A stretch of 64,000 bases of DNA, from assembly GCF_000715505.1 (NCBI RefSeq), contig NZ_JHEH01000018.1, positions 1 through 64,000 on the forward strand, read 5' to 3'. Positions 14,419-22,104 of this stretch are shown here, one piece after another (the first letter of the stretch is position 1; the number at the start of each line of letters is the position of its first letter). Position numbers and translations under genes: made by a program. This DNA comes from Thioclava dalianensis. GTDB lineage: Bacteria > Pseudomonadota > Alphaproteobacteria > Rhodobacterales > Rhodobacteraceae. Below the pieces are notes generated by a model. It was not told the origin of the DNA, did not search any database, and saw only the letters and a list, made by a program, of their open reading frames with translations.

Positions 14419-16851
14419 GTGACCACGACCAACGCCCCCTTGCCCATTGATGCGGTGCTGCCCGAGCTGACGGCGGCCGTGAACGCGCATGGGCGCGCGG
14501 TCCTGATGGCCCCGCCCGGCGCAGGCAAGACCACACGGGTGCCGCTGGCGCTGCTGGATCAGATCACGGGCCGGATCGTGATGCTGGAGCCCCGGCGTCT
14601 GGCCGCGCGCGCCGCCGCCGAACGCATGGCCCAAACCCTTGGCGAGCCCGTGGGCGCTACCGTCGGCTACCGGATTCGCGGCGAGACAAAGACCTCTCGT
14701 GACACCCGAATCGAAGTGGTCACGGAGGGCATCTTGACCCGGATGCTGCAATCGGACCCGGAGCTTGCTGGGATCGGCTGCGTGATCTTCGACGAGTTTC
14801 ATGAACGCTCGCTCAATGCCGATCTGGGGCTTGCGCTGATCTGGGAGGTGCGCGGCGCCTTACGCCCCGATCTGGCGCTGGTGGTGATGTCGGCCACGCT
14901 CGATGCGGGTCCGGTGGCCGAGCTGCTGGAAGGCGCGCCGGTGGTGGTCTCTGAGGGCCGCGCCTTCCCCGTTGAGACCCGCTGGCTGGACCGCCCCACC
15001 GACAAGACGATGCGCTATGAGGGCGCGATGGCGGGGCTGATCGCACAGGCAGCCACAGAGGCTGGAGGCTCGCTTCTGGCCTTCCTGCCCGGCGAGGGGG
15101 AAATCCGTCGCGTCGAGGCGCTCCTCAAGGGCCGACTGCCCGCCGATATCGCTATTCGCCCGCTGTTCGGCGCGATGGACTTTGCGGCCCAACGCGCCGC
15201 CATCGCGCCCTGCGCGCAGGGGCGCAAACTGGTGCTGGCCACCTCGATTGCCGAAACTTCGCTGACGATCGAGGATATTCGCGTCGTGATCGACGGCGGG
15301 CGCGCGCGCCGCGCGCGATTCGATCCCGGCTCCGGGATGGCGCGGCTTGTGACCGAGCCAGTCAGCCGCGCCGAGGCCGAGCAGCGCCGCGGGCGGGCCG
15401 GGCGGGTGGCCGAGGGGATCTGCTACCGACTCTGGACAAAAGGCGCCGAGGGCGCGCTGCCCGCCTTCCCACCCGCCGAGATCGAAGTGGCCGATCTGAC
15501 CGGCCTCGCGCTTGAGCTGGCGCTTTGGGGCAGCGACGGCTCCGACCTTGCCTTTCTCACGCCGCCGCCTGCCCCCTCGCTGGCCGAAGCCCGCGCCTTG
15601 CTGGCCGATCTGGGGGCGCTGGAGGGCACGCAGATCACCGCCCATGGGCGACAGCTGTCGCGGCTCCCGCTGCATCCGCGTCTGGGCCATATGCTGGTGC
15701 AGGCCGGGCCAGAGGCCGCGACGCTTGCAGCCTTGCTGGCCGAGCGTGACCCGTTGCGCGGCGCGCCTGCGGATCTGTCGCTGCGGCTGGCCGCGATCCG
15801 GGCCCCCGGACCCGAGGCCCATCGCGGCACGGTCGAGCGGATCCGGCAGGAGGCCAAGCGCCTCGCGCGGCTGATCGAGCCCTCGGGCACGGCGCTGCCC
15901 CCCGAAGCACAGGCCGCCCTCGCCTATCCCGACCGGATTGGGCTGCGGCGCAAGGGCGATGCGCCGCGCTACGTGCTCTCCGGGGGCAAAGGAGCGTTTG
16001 TGAGCGACGGCGACCCGCTGGGCCGCGAGCGTCTGATCGTGGCCACCGATCTTGACGGCGATCCCCGCGAGGCGCCGGTGCGGCAGGGCGCTGCGATCTC
16101 GGAGGCGCAGGTCCGTGCGCTCTTTGCCGATAGGATCGCGTGGCACGATGTCTGCGAATGGTCGCGGCGCGAAGGCCGGGTCATTGCGCGCAAGCAGGAA
16201 CGCCTGGGCGCGCTCGTGCTCGACGACCGGGTCTGGAAAGACGCGCCGCGCGAGGCCGTAGCCCTTGGTGCGCTTGACGGGCTGCGCCAGATCGGCCTGC
16301 CGATGACCGCCGCCGCACGACGCCTGCAGGCGCGGGTGGAACTGCTGCGCGATCAGGGCGCCGATCTGCCCGATTTCACCGATGCCGCCCTGCTCGCACG
16401 CGGCGAAAATTGGCTCCTGCCCTATCTCAGGGGCAAACGCACCGAGGCGGATCTGCGCAAGCTGGATGTGACCGAGGCCCTGCGCGCCAGCCTCGACTGG
16501 GAGCAGATGCAACAGATTGATCGGCTGGCTCCGGGGCATTTCGAGACCCCCTTGGGCCGCCGCGTGCCGATTGATTACGCAGGTGAGGCACCGGGCATCG
16601 AGATCCGCTTGCAGGAAATGTTCGGCGTCACGCGCCATCCCACGGTGGGGCCGAAACACCTCCCGCTGCGAATCACGCTCCTGTCGCCCGGCCACAAGCC
16701 GATTCAGGTGACGATGGACCTGCCGGGGTTCTGGAATGGATCTTATGCGGATGTGCGCAAGGATATGCGCGGGCGCTACCCGAAACACCCTTGGCCCGAA
16801 GATCCGCGCGAGGCCGATCCGACCCTGCGCGCCAAACCCAGAGGGCGTTAA
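14419..16851 (+). CDS. hrpB: ATP-dependent helicase HrpB
   Basis: An 810-residue DExH RNA helicase, the same size as E. coli HrpB (809). Walker A APPGAGKTT (residues 31-39), DExH box FDEFHERS, SATLDA motif III, then motif V-VI in ATSIAETSLTIEDIRVVIDGG and EQRRGRAGRV, and the HrpB-specific C-terminal domain. Start is GTG at 14419 with AAGGGGG 4-8 bases upstream. Its 3' end overlaps the convergent CoA-binding protein gene by 4 bases. Confidence 0.96.
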   Translation: MTTTNAPLPIDAVLPELTAAVNAHGRAVLMAPPGAGKTTRVPLALLDQITGRIVMLEPRRLAARAAAERMAQTLGEPVGATVGYRIRGETKTSRDTRIEVVTEGILTRMLQSDPELAGIGCVIFDEFHERSLNADLGLALIWEVRGALRPDLALVVMSATLDAGPVAELLEGAPVVVSEGRAFPVETRWLDRPTDKTMRYEGAMAGLIAQAATEAGGSLLAFLPGEGEIRRVEALLKGRLPADIAIRPLFGAMDFAAQRAAIAPCAQGRKLVLATSIAETSLTIEDIRVVIDGGRARRARFDPGSGMARLVTEPVSRAEAEQRRGRAGRVAEGICYRLWTKGAEGALPAFPPAEIEVADLTGLALELALWGSDGSDLAFLTPPPAPSLAEARALLADLGALEGTQITAHGRQLSRLPLHPRLGHMLVQAGPEAATLAALLAERDPLRGAPADLSLRLAAIRAPGPEAHRGTVERIRQEAKRLARLIEPSGTALPPEAQAALAYPDRIGLRRKGDAPRYVLSGGKGAFVSDGDPLGRERLIVATDLDGDPREAPVRQGAAISEAQVRALFADRIAWHDVCEWSRREGRVIARKQERLGALVLDDRVWKDAPREAVALGALDGLRQIGLPMTAAARRLQARVELLRDQGADLPDFTDAALLARGENWLLPYLRGKRTEADLRKLDVTEALRASLDWEQMQQIDRLAPGHFETPLGRRVPIDYAGEAPGIEIRLQEMFGVTRHPTVGPKHLPLRITLLSPGHKPIQVTMDLPGFWNGSYADVRKDMRGRYPKHPWPEDPREADPTLRAKPRGR

Positions 16852-17273
16852 GCCCCTGCCATCACCCGCGGAAACTCAACCTTGGGGCAGCGATTCATGA
16901 CGACATCCAGCCCGGCTGAGCGCGCAACCTGTGCTGCGCTATCATGAATGACCCCGATCTGCATCCAGATCGTCTTGGCGGAGGGCAAATCGCGCAGCAC
17001 CGACTCGACGATCTCCGGCACGGCTTCTGATTTGCGAAAGATATCAACCATATCGACGCCCGCATCTTTCGGGATCGCAGCAAGATCAGGATAGACGATC
17101 TCGCCCAGAAGCTCTTGTCCAGCAAGCCCTGGATTGACCGGCACGATCTTGTAGCCCTTCTCTTGCAAGAAGCGCGCGATCTGATAGGAGGGCCGCTCTG
17201 GCTTATGCGAAATCCCGACCACGGCGATCACGCGGGTGCGGGTCAGAATGTCACGGATATCAACGTCTTGCAT
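16848..17273 (-). CDS. CoA-binding (YccU-like) protein
   Basis: A 141-residue Rossmann-fold protein with a CoA_binding_2 domain, as in the N-terminal part of succinyl-CoA ligase alpha subunits. Typical segments: VIAVVGISHKPERPSYQIA, YKIVPVNPGLAGQELLGE and IWMQIGVIHDSAAQVARSAGL. Stand-alone members bind CoA; the physiological role is unknown. The gene is preceded on the minus strand by a terminator hairpin at 17289-17322, so it must use its own promoter between 17274 and about 17290 or lie in the read-through of rlmB. Confidence 0.9.
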   Translation of the reverse strand: MQDVDIRDILTRTRVIAVVGISHKPERPSYQIARFLQEKGYKIVPVNPGLAGQELLGEIVYPDLAAIPKDAGVDMVDIFRKSEAVPEIVESVLRDLPSAKTIWMQIGVIHDSAAQVARSAGLDVVMNRCPKVEFPRVMAGA

Positions 17274-17288
17274 TCAAGCCTCCGGCAG

Positions 17289-17322
17289 AAAAAAGCGCCC
17301 AGACCAGAAATCTGGTTGGGCG
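17289..17322 (-). terminator. intrinsic terminator at the end of the rlmB transcript
   Basis: On the minus strand GCGCCCAACCAG / CTGGTCTGGGCGC (13 bp with one G-U pair, 4-base loop) followed by TTTTTT. It is about 125 bases beyond the rlmB stop codon. Confidence 0.85.
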
Positions 17323-17448
17323 CTGAAGTGGTGGAACGAGGGACAGTGAACTTGAAGCGCGGAGGTTCCAGACCCGCGCCTCTGTACTTCAGATAGTGAC
17401 ACAAATGTCCCGTTAAAGGCCTATGCCCTCATGCTCTCGGTTTTGTGA
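17323..17448 (-). other. structured 3' UTR of rlmB, possible small RNA
   Basis: The 126 bases between rlmB and its terminator contain nested complementary segments: CTGAAGT (17322-17328 region) with ACTTCAG (about 17385-17391), ACAG with CTGT, and GCGCGG with CCGCGC. A perfect 8-bp hairpin (CGGTTTTG / CAAAACCG, about 17439-17458) overlaps the rlmB stop codon. No coding potential was found. The acceptor-like outer stem recalls a tRNA, but D, anticodon and T arms are missing. Confidence 0.4.
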
Positions 17449-18225
17449 TCAAAACCGGCTTGCGGCGGCATAGAGACTCACGGCAGCGGCATTGGAGACA
17501 TTGAGCGAGCCGAATGCGCCGTGGAAGGGGATTCGCACCAGCCGATCACAGGTCTCTTGGGTCTTTTCACGCATCCCGGGACCTTCGGCGCCCAGCACCA
17601 ACGCGACGGGATCCGGCCCGGCCTCTGCCAGACCATCGGCCAACGTCATCTTGGCATCGCCCGCAAGGCCGAGCAGTCGGAAGCCCATGCCGCGCAGCTC
17701 TTCCATCGTGTCAGACAGGTTCTTCACGCGGAAATAGGGCTGGCGTTCGAGCGCGCCGCTGGCCGTCTTGGCCAAGGCACCAGTCTCGGGCGCGGAATGG
17801 CGATGCGGCGCGACCACGGCTGCCGCCCCGAACACTTCGGCAGAGCGCAGAACAGCGCCCACGTTATGGGGATCGGTGACCCGATCCAGCAGCACCACCA
17901 CCTTGGCATTGTAGCACACATCCTTGAGCGCGCCCCAGTCGAGCGGCTTGACCTCGAGCGCGGCCCCCTGATGCACCGACTCAGCCGCAATCGGCACATG
18001 TGTGTCGAATTTGCGGACATCGACGATCTCGGGCTCCATGCCCGAACTGGAAATCGCATCGGCCAGCTTGTCGGCCGCGTTCTTGCCGCAGACCAGCCGC
18101 AGCCGCTCACGCATCGGATTGTGCAGCGCATCGCGCACCGCATGCAGCCCGAAAAGCCACACCGTTTCCGAGGCCGCCGCACGGCGCGCGCGTTCTTTTT
18201 CGATCACCCAGGTCGGTTTTTTCAT
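17449..18225 (-). CDS. rlmB: 23S rRNA (guanosine-2'-O)-methyltransferase RlmB
   Basis: A 258-residue SPOUT/TrmH-family enzyme that methylates G2251 of 23S rRNA with S-adenosylmethionine. An N-terminal L30e-like RNA-binding substrate domain (residues about 20-95, starting WLFGLHAVRDALHNP) is followed by the knotted catalytic domain with LDRVTDPHNVGAVLRSAEVF, VLGAEGPGM and PFHGAFGSLNVSNAAAVSLY, the three SPOUT motifs. Start at ATG 18225, 8 bases after AAAGGAG. Divergent from tRNA-Tyr. Confidence 0.95.
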   Translation of the reverse strand: MKKPTWVIEKERARRAAASETVWLFGLHAVRDALHNPMRERLRLVCGKNAADKLADAISSSGMEPEIVDVRKFDTHVPIAAESVHQGAALEVKPLDWGALKDVCYNAKVVVLLDRVTDPHNVGAVLRSAEVFGAAAVVAPHRHSAPETGALAKTASGALERQPYFRVKNLSDTMEELRGMGFRLLGLAGDAKMTLADGLAEAGPDPVALVLGAEGPGMREKTQETCDRLVRIPFHGAFGSLNVSNAAAVSLYAAASRF

Positions 18226-18326
18226 GGCAATGCTCCTTTGACCCTGCAATGGCGGCTCACTGCGCGCTTGGCAAGCCCCGCGACCCGCCCAGCATCGCAT
18301 GAGACGTTTTTTCGTCAAACTCGCTC

Positions 18327-18354
18327 TTGACGCCCCGCCCCCCCTTTTGTATCT
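18327..18354 (+). promoter_or_regulatory. sigma-70-type promoter of tRNA-Tyr
   Basis: TTGACG (18327-18332) and, after 16 bases, GTATCT (18349-18354) are a plausible -35/-10 pair; the transcript would start about 18361, a few bases before the tRNA. Confidence 0.55.
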
Positions 18355-18367
18355 CCCGCCCAGCGTC

Positions 18368-18451
18368 GGGTGACGTGCTGCAAGGTGCGGCAGCGGACTG
18401 TAACTCCGCCGGGGCGACCCACGCCTGGTTCGATTCCAGGGTCACCCACCA
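18368..18451 (+). tRNA. tRNA-Tyr (GTA)
   Basis: An 84-base class II tRNA. Acceptor GGGTGAC pairs with GTCACCC, discriminator A and encoded CCA (18449-18451). D arm GCTG/CGGC, anticodon arm GCGGA-CTGTAAC-TCCGC with anticodon GTA at 18400-18402, long variable arm with GGG/CCC hairpin, and T arm CCTGG-TTCGATT-CCAGG. All arms pair without mismatch apart from one G-U. Confidence 0.97.
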
Positions 18452-18475
18452 AATTCCCCAATTTGGTTGTGTTGT
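18449..18475 (+). terminator. terminator of tRNA-Tyr
   Basis: CCAAATT / AATTTGG, perfect 7-bp stem with CCCC loop, then TTGTGTTGT. Its 5' arm starts in the CCA end of the tRNA. A second hairpin (ATGAGCATGTG / CACATG-T-CTCAT, 18477-18504) follows directly. Confidence 0.65.
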
Positions 18476-18504
18476 AATGAGCATGTGGTCCGCACATGTC
18501 TCAT

Positions 18505-18828
18505 TTAGGCGTTGAGCGATCGATCGGTTTCGCGTGATGGCCTGCGGTGTTCGTCTCCCTACGAAATCTAACGGCAATCACGACGTCGCAAGGCCCAAGC
18601 TGGCCCGCAACACCGATTTCAACGCTTCATATGCTTTCGTGCGCTCTGTCTGCCGGGAGACTTTCAACGATGCTTTGATCCCGGCTCGATCTTGTGGACA
18701 GCCACGCTTGAACAAGCCCGGTCATGATTGCCCCAAGCCCGAAAGCGGCAAGCAGTGACAAAACGTTCCAAGATTTCGCCCGTAGTCTTCGGTTGGCTCC
18801 CCGATCATATTCAACCACCAAGACGAAA
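18505..18828. other. gene-poor stretch between tRNA-Tyr and the transporter gene
   Basis: About 320 bases without a convincing intact gene. Short frames on both strands lack ribosome-binding sites. On the minus strand a decayed frame for a small membrane protein is visible (see pseudogene). The position directly behind a tRNA is a usual landing place for integrative elements, but no integrase fragment or copy of the tRNA 3' end was found. Confidence 0.45.
18578..18761 (-). pseudogene. remnant of a small membrane protein gene
   Basis: On the minus strand a frame opens with a hydrophobic segment SLLAAFGLGAIMTGLVQAW (TTG at 18761 possible) and runs to a stop at 18629-18627. A shift to another frame at about 18650 continues with TERTKAYEALKSVLRASLGL to a stop at 18580-18578. 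The two pieces resemble the start of small membrane proteins found in mobile regions, where a membrane segment is followed by a basic E-R-K-x-A-Y helix. The join is my inference. Confidence 0.3.
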
Positions 18829-18857
18829 AGCCCCGACGCGGTGAAGCGCCGGGGCCG
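18829..18857 (-). terminator. intrinsic terminator of the MHS transporter gene
   Basis: On the minus strand GCCCCGGCGC / GCGtCGGGGC with a small loop, followed by TTTTCGTCTT, about 95 bases after the transporter stop codon. Confidence 0.75.
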
Positions 18858-18950
18858 AGCCGTTCGGAACAATCCCGAAGGACGAGCAGCCATCGGGCAG
18901 ACAGACCGCGCGAAGGTGCCTTGGGCCCTTGGCCTGTTTGGGCCAGTCCT

Positions 18951-20273
18951 CTAGTCCAGCGCCTTGCCCCGGGTCTCGGGCGTCTTCAAGATCGCGATGA
19001 TCGCGGCAACCGCATAGAGCATCACCAGCGCGCCGATATAGAGATAAGCCTCATGGATGCCGAAATGGCTGAGCAATTGGCCGGCCAAAATCGGGATCAG
19101 CCCGCCACCGTAGACCTGACTGATCTGATAGCCCGCGCTGGCCCCTGAGGCGCGATAGCGAGTGGGGAAGTTCTCGGTGTAGAACGCCGGGATCGCACCG
19201 TAGCCAAAGCCGAAGACGAACCCGAAGCCGATGACCTCGGCCAGCACCGCATAGGCGAAGACGCCGGTGTTGATCAGGTAGAAATAGGGGACCGCGAAGA
19301 CCAAAAAGACCCCCGCTGAGATCAGAAGAATCACTCTGCGGTTAATGTAATCCGCCAAAAACCCGCCAATGACCATGAAGACGAGCATAGAGGCCGCCGC
19401 GATCAGCCCGATGAGTTCGGGGGTGGAGCCCTTGAACCCTACAGCCTTCATGTAGCTTGTGCCGAACACGAAGCACAGGAAGAAGGCGCCCGAGAACATC
19501 GCGTTGACAAGCGAGGTGCGCAGGATCGTGCCTGTCATCTCGGTCCACACCGCGCGCGCCGGGTTGCGGAGCACGCCCGAGCCGTTGCGGTGCTCCTCGA
19601 AGACGGTGCTGTCCTCGGTCTTGCTGCGGATGAAGATGCCCACGATGGCCACCGCGAAGCCGAGGAAGAAGAAGATCCGCCAACCCCAGGCGCTGAAGGC
19701 GGCCTCGGACATCAGCGCCTTGACGATCAGCACCGAACCGAAGCCAAGGATCAAACCGATGGGGATCGCAAAGCCCACCCAAGCACCCCAGAGCGCGCGG
19801 TATTTCGATTTCGACGCCTGCTCGACCACCCAGGTCGAGGCGGTGCCGAACTCCGCGCCAAAGCTGATCCCTTGTGCAAGGCGCAGGAGGATGAGGATGA
19901 TCGGGGCCGCGACCCCCATCGTGTCATATCCGGGCAGCAAGCCGATCAGCAGTGAACTGACCCCCATCAGCAAAAGCGCGTAGACCATCGCATCCTTGCG
20001 CCCGCGAGTGTCGGCAATATGGCCAAAGATATAGGCGCCAATCGGTCGGATCACGATGCCGAGGCCATAGACCCCGATGGCCGCTGCGACGGCGGCGAGA
20101 CCGGGCAGCTTGAAGAACACGCCGCCCCAGATCGTGGCTGCGATAACGCCGGTCACGAGGAAATCATATTGCTCGATGACCGAGCCGATGATGCTCGCGA
20201 TCGCGACCTTGACGATGGATTGTCCGCTGGCGGCAGCGACTGCGGCGGGCGGATTTATAGTTTCGACACTCAT
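18951..20273 (-). CDS. MFS transporter, metabolite:H+ symporter (MHS) type
   Basis: A 440-residue inner-membrane transporter with 12 predicted membrane helices. The segments SIIGSVIEQYDFLVTG (first helix), GHIADTRGRKDAM (loop 2-3 motif), LRLAQGISFGAEFG and FPTRYRASGASAGYQ are typical of the MHS branch (ProP, ShiA, KgtP relatives), which carry proline/betaine, shikimate or organic acids. The substrate cannot be decided. Start at ATG 20273, 8 bases after GAGGAGG. It is followed by a terminator and stands alone. Confidence 0.92.
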   Translation of the reverse strand: MSVETINPPAAVAAASGQSIVKVAIASIIGSVIEQYDFLVTGVIAATIWGGVFFKLPGLAAVAAAIGVYGLGIVIRPIGAYIFGHIADTRGRKDAMVYALLLMGVSSLLIGLLPGYDTMGVAAPIILILLRLAQGISFGAEFGTASTWVVEQASKSKYRALWGAWVGFAIPIGLILGFGSVLIVKALMSEAAFSAWGWRIFFFLGFAVAIVGIFIRSKTEDSTVFEEHRNGSGVLRNPARAVWTEMTGTILRTSLVNAMFSGAFFLCFVFGTSYMKAVGFKGSTPELIGLIAAASMLVFMVIGGFLADYINRRVILLISAGVFLVFAVPYFYLINTGVFAYAVLAEVIGFGFVFGFGYGAIPAFYTENFPTRYRASGASAGYQISQVYGGGLIPILAGQLLSHFGIHEAYLYIGALVMLYAVAAIIAILKTPETRGKALD

Positions 20274-20512
20274 TCGCTCATCCTCCTCGAATGGAATTTG
20301 AGCTAGCACCGTTCGTGTCGCGGACGAGTGGGATCACGCAGTCGGGAACCTATGCGAACCGCCGTGTGCGACAGCGCTTCACCGCGATTGCACTGACAAC
20401 AGATACGCACCCACGCGCGCCCTTATTCGGGCCGGCCCCAAACGCAGCGCTTGGGATGCCGACGCTCGCGGCGCGGGGCCACGGGCAAGACTGAGCGCCA
20501 AGCTGACCTTGT

Positions 20513-20545
20513 CAGATCATTGGGTGAGCCAGATCATTGGGTGAG
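20513..20545. repeat. short tandem duplication at a gene end
   Basis: CAGATCATTGGGTGAG occurs at 20513-20528 and again at 20530-20545, a 17-base period. The second copy covers the stop codon and last codons of the secreted-protein gene on the minus strand. Confidence 0.85.
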
Positions 20546-20941
20546 AATGTCGGCGCGGCGGAACGTGGCCTCTTCACGGCTGCCGTCGTCATAAATGAGC
20601 TGCACACGCACCTCTTTAACCGAGCCTGCAGGTTGCGAGACATAGACTTGATCGCTTGAGAGCGCATTGGGCTGCGTCGAGCCCTCGTGGCAGGCTTCCA
20701 TCTTGAAGGCTGTGTTCGGGGCCGCGCCGTTCAAGCCATAGCGGATCTCGCGCAGTCCACAGCGCCACGCCAGCAGATGGGTGAAATAGACCAGATCCTT
20801 GCCACCAGCCTCACGGATCGCAACCCAAGACCCGCGCGTCATATCGAGGATCGGTCGCACTTCCCCGGCGGTCGTGAAATTCTGCGCCATCACCGGAGAT
20901 GCGCAAGAAATCGCGAGAATCGTCAACAGCTTGCCTAACAT
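20534..20941 (-). CDS. secreted hypothetical protein
   Basis: A 135-residue protein with a signal peptide (KLLTILAISCASPVMA, cleavage near residue 19). The mature part has two cysteines (WRCGLREIRYGLNG and MEACHEG), probably disulfide-linked, and beta-strand-like segments (VYVSQPAGSVKEVRVQLIYDDGS). The pattern recalls a small periplasmic beta domain; no function recognised. The ATG at 20941 has no clear ribosome-binding site (TGAGGGACC nearby). Its last codons lie in a short tandem duplication. Confidence 0.82.
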   Translation of the reverse strand: MLGKLLTILAISCASPVMAQNFTTAGEVRPILDMTRGSWVAIREAGGKDLVYFTHLLAWRCGLREIRYGLNGAAPNTAFKMEACHEGSTQPNALSSDQVYVSQPAGSVKEVRVQLIYDDGSREEATFRRADILTQ

Positions 20942-21013
20942 GGTCCCTCACCCACTTTCGCCTCGGATCATTCCCGCTATACTGCGGATGAACCAATCGG
21001 AGACGGGGCGATT

Positions 21014-22018
21014 ATGCCGGCGAAACGCGCGCAATCACAACCCTACAACATCTTCTGTATTGCACAGGCGGGTCGTCTGGAATACGAGGCTATCCCCTTC
21101 GTTCTCAGCTTTCGACAGGCCAATCCCGACTTTGCAGGACGGCTGTTTGTGGCGGAGCCCCAACCCGGCCCGCTCTGGAGTGGCGAGACCCGGATCTCGG
21201 CTCCGGTGCGCGCGATTCTCGAAGCCGCGGGGGCCGAGATCCTGCCCTTCGAGAGCAAGGCCTTCGGCGAGAGCTACCCCTATGGCAACAAGATCGAAGC
21301 CCTCTCCGCCCTGCCCGCAGGCACGCCCTTCGTGTTTTTCGACACGGACACGATCTTTACGGCACCGCTTTCGAAGGTCGCCTTCGATTTTGATCGTCCC
21401 TCCGCCTCGATGCGGCGCAGCGGCACGTGGCCCGAGCCGCCGCTTTATGGTCCGGGCTATGGCGATATCTGGAAATCGCTTTACGACAAATTCGGGCTGG
21501 AGGGATTTGAGGACACGCTCGATCTCAGCCAGCCGGATGAATATTGGCGGCGCTACATGTATTTCAACGCGGGTTGGTTCTTCGGCCCCGATCCGGTGGA
21601 ATTCGGCCAACGCTTCCTGCGCTACGCCCGTGCGATCCTCGACGATCCGCCCGATGAGCTGGCCTGTCAGAGCTTCGATCCCTGGCTCGACCAGATTGCC
21701 CTGCCGCTGGTGATCCATTCCTTCGGCGGAGGGCGACCGGGCCCGGAACTTGACGATCTGGACGGCGCGGTTTCGTGCCATTATCGCGCGCTGCCATTGA
21801 TGTATGCGCGCGAGGACAGCGCCGTTCTCGACACGATCGAGACCGTGGTCGCCCCCAATCCGATCAAGAAAGTCCTCAAAACCTATGAACCGGCCAAGAA
21901 ACTGATTTTCCAAAGAAAAGGCCGCAAGTTACGGGCGCATTTCGACGAGGGCGGCCTGCCGCGGACGGAAAAGATGCTGCGCAACCAGATCAAGCGCAAA
22001 GGGCTTTGGCTGCGCTGA
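21014..22018 (+). CDS. glycosyltransferase-like protein with DxD motif
   Basis: A 334-residue soluble protein. The segment PFVFFDTDTIFT carries a DxD motif as in GT-A-type nucleotide-sugar transferases; upstream lie YPYGNKIEALSALP and downstream EYWRRYMYFNAGWFFG, both like GT-A families that act on cell-surface sugars (the FNAGWFFG segment recalls the N-A-G-x-F motif). The C-terminal 60 residues are basic. No signal peptide. I cannot assign acceptor or donor. Independent of its neighbours: the gene on the left is divergent and metY follows after 86 bases. Confidence 0.7.
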   Translation: MPAKRAQSQPYNIFCIAQAGRLEYEAIPFVLSFRQANPDFAGRLFVAEPQPGPLWSGETRISAPVRAILEAAGAEILPFESKAFGESYPYGNKIEALSALPAGTPFVFFDTDTIFTAPLSKVAFDFDRPSASMRRSGTWPEPPLYGPGYGDIWKSLYDKFGLEGFEDTLDLSQPDEYWRRYMYFNAGWFFGPDPVEFGQRFLRYARAILDDPPDELACQSFDPWLDQIALPLVIHSFGGGRPGPELDDLDGAVSCHYRALPLMYAREDSAVLDTIETVVAPNPIKKVLKTYEPAKKLIFQRKGRKLRAHFDEGGLPRTEKMLRNQIKRKGLWLR

Positions 22019-22104
22019 GCCCCGCAGCATTCACGAAAGTGTTTGGTACCGCCCTGAGCGCACAGTAGGCTGCGCCGCGACAGATCACCGAACGGGAGGT
22101 AAAT

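Noticed and set aside
14860-16788. 642-codon minus-strand frame across hrpB
   Set aside because: Antisense shadow of the helicase gene; no recognisable domain and no ribosome-binding site.
17322-17391. tRNA-like fold behind rlmB
   Set aside because: Only a 7-bp closing stem is present; no anticodon arm, no T loop (TTCGA) and no CCA.
22019-22104. SAM riboswitch before metY
   Set aside because: The 86-base leader lacks the SAM-II core and any SAM-I-like junction; only a tiny CAC-GAAA-GTG hairpin is seen.
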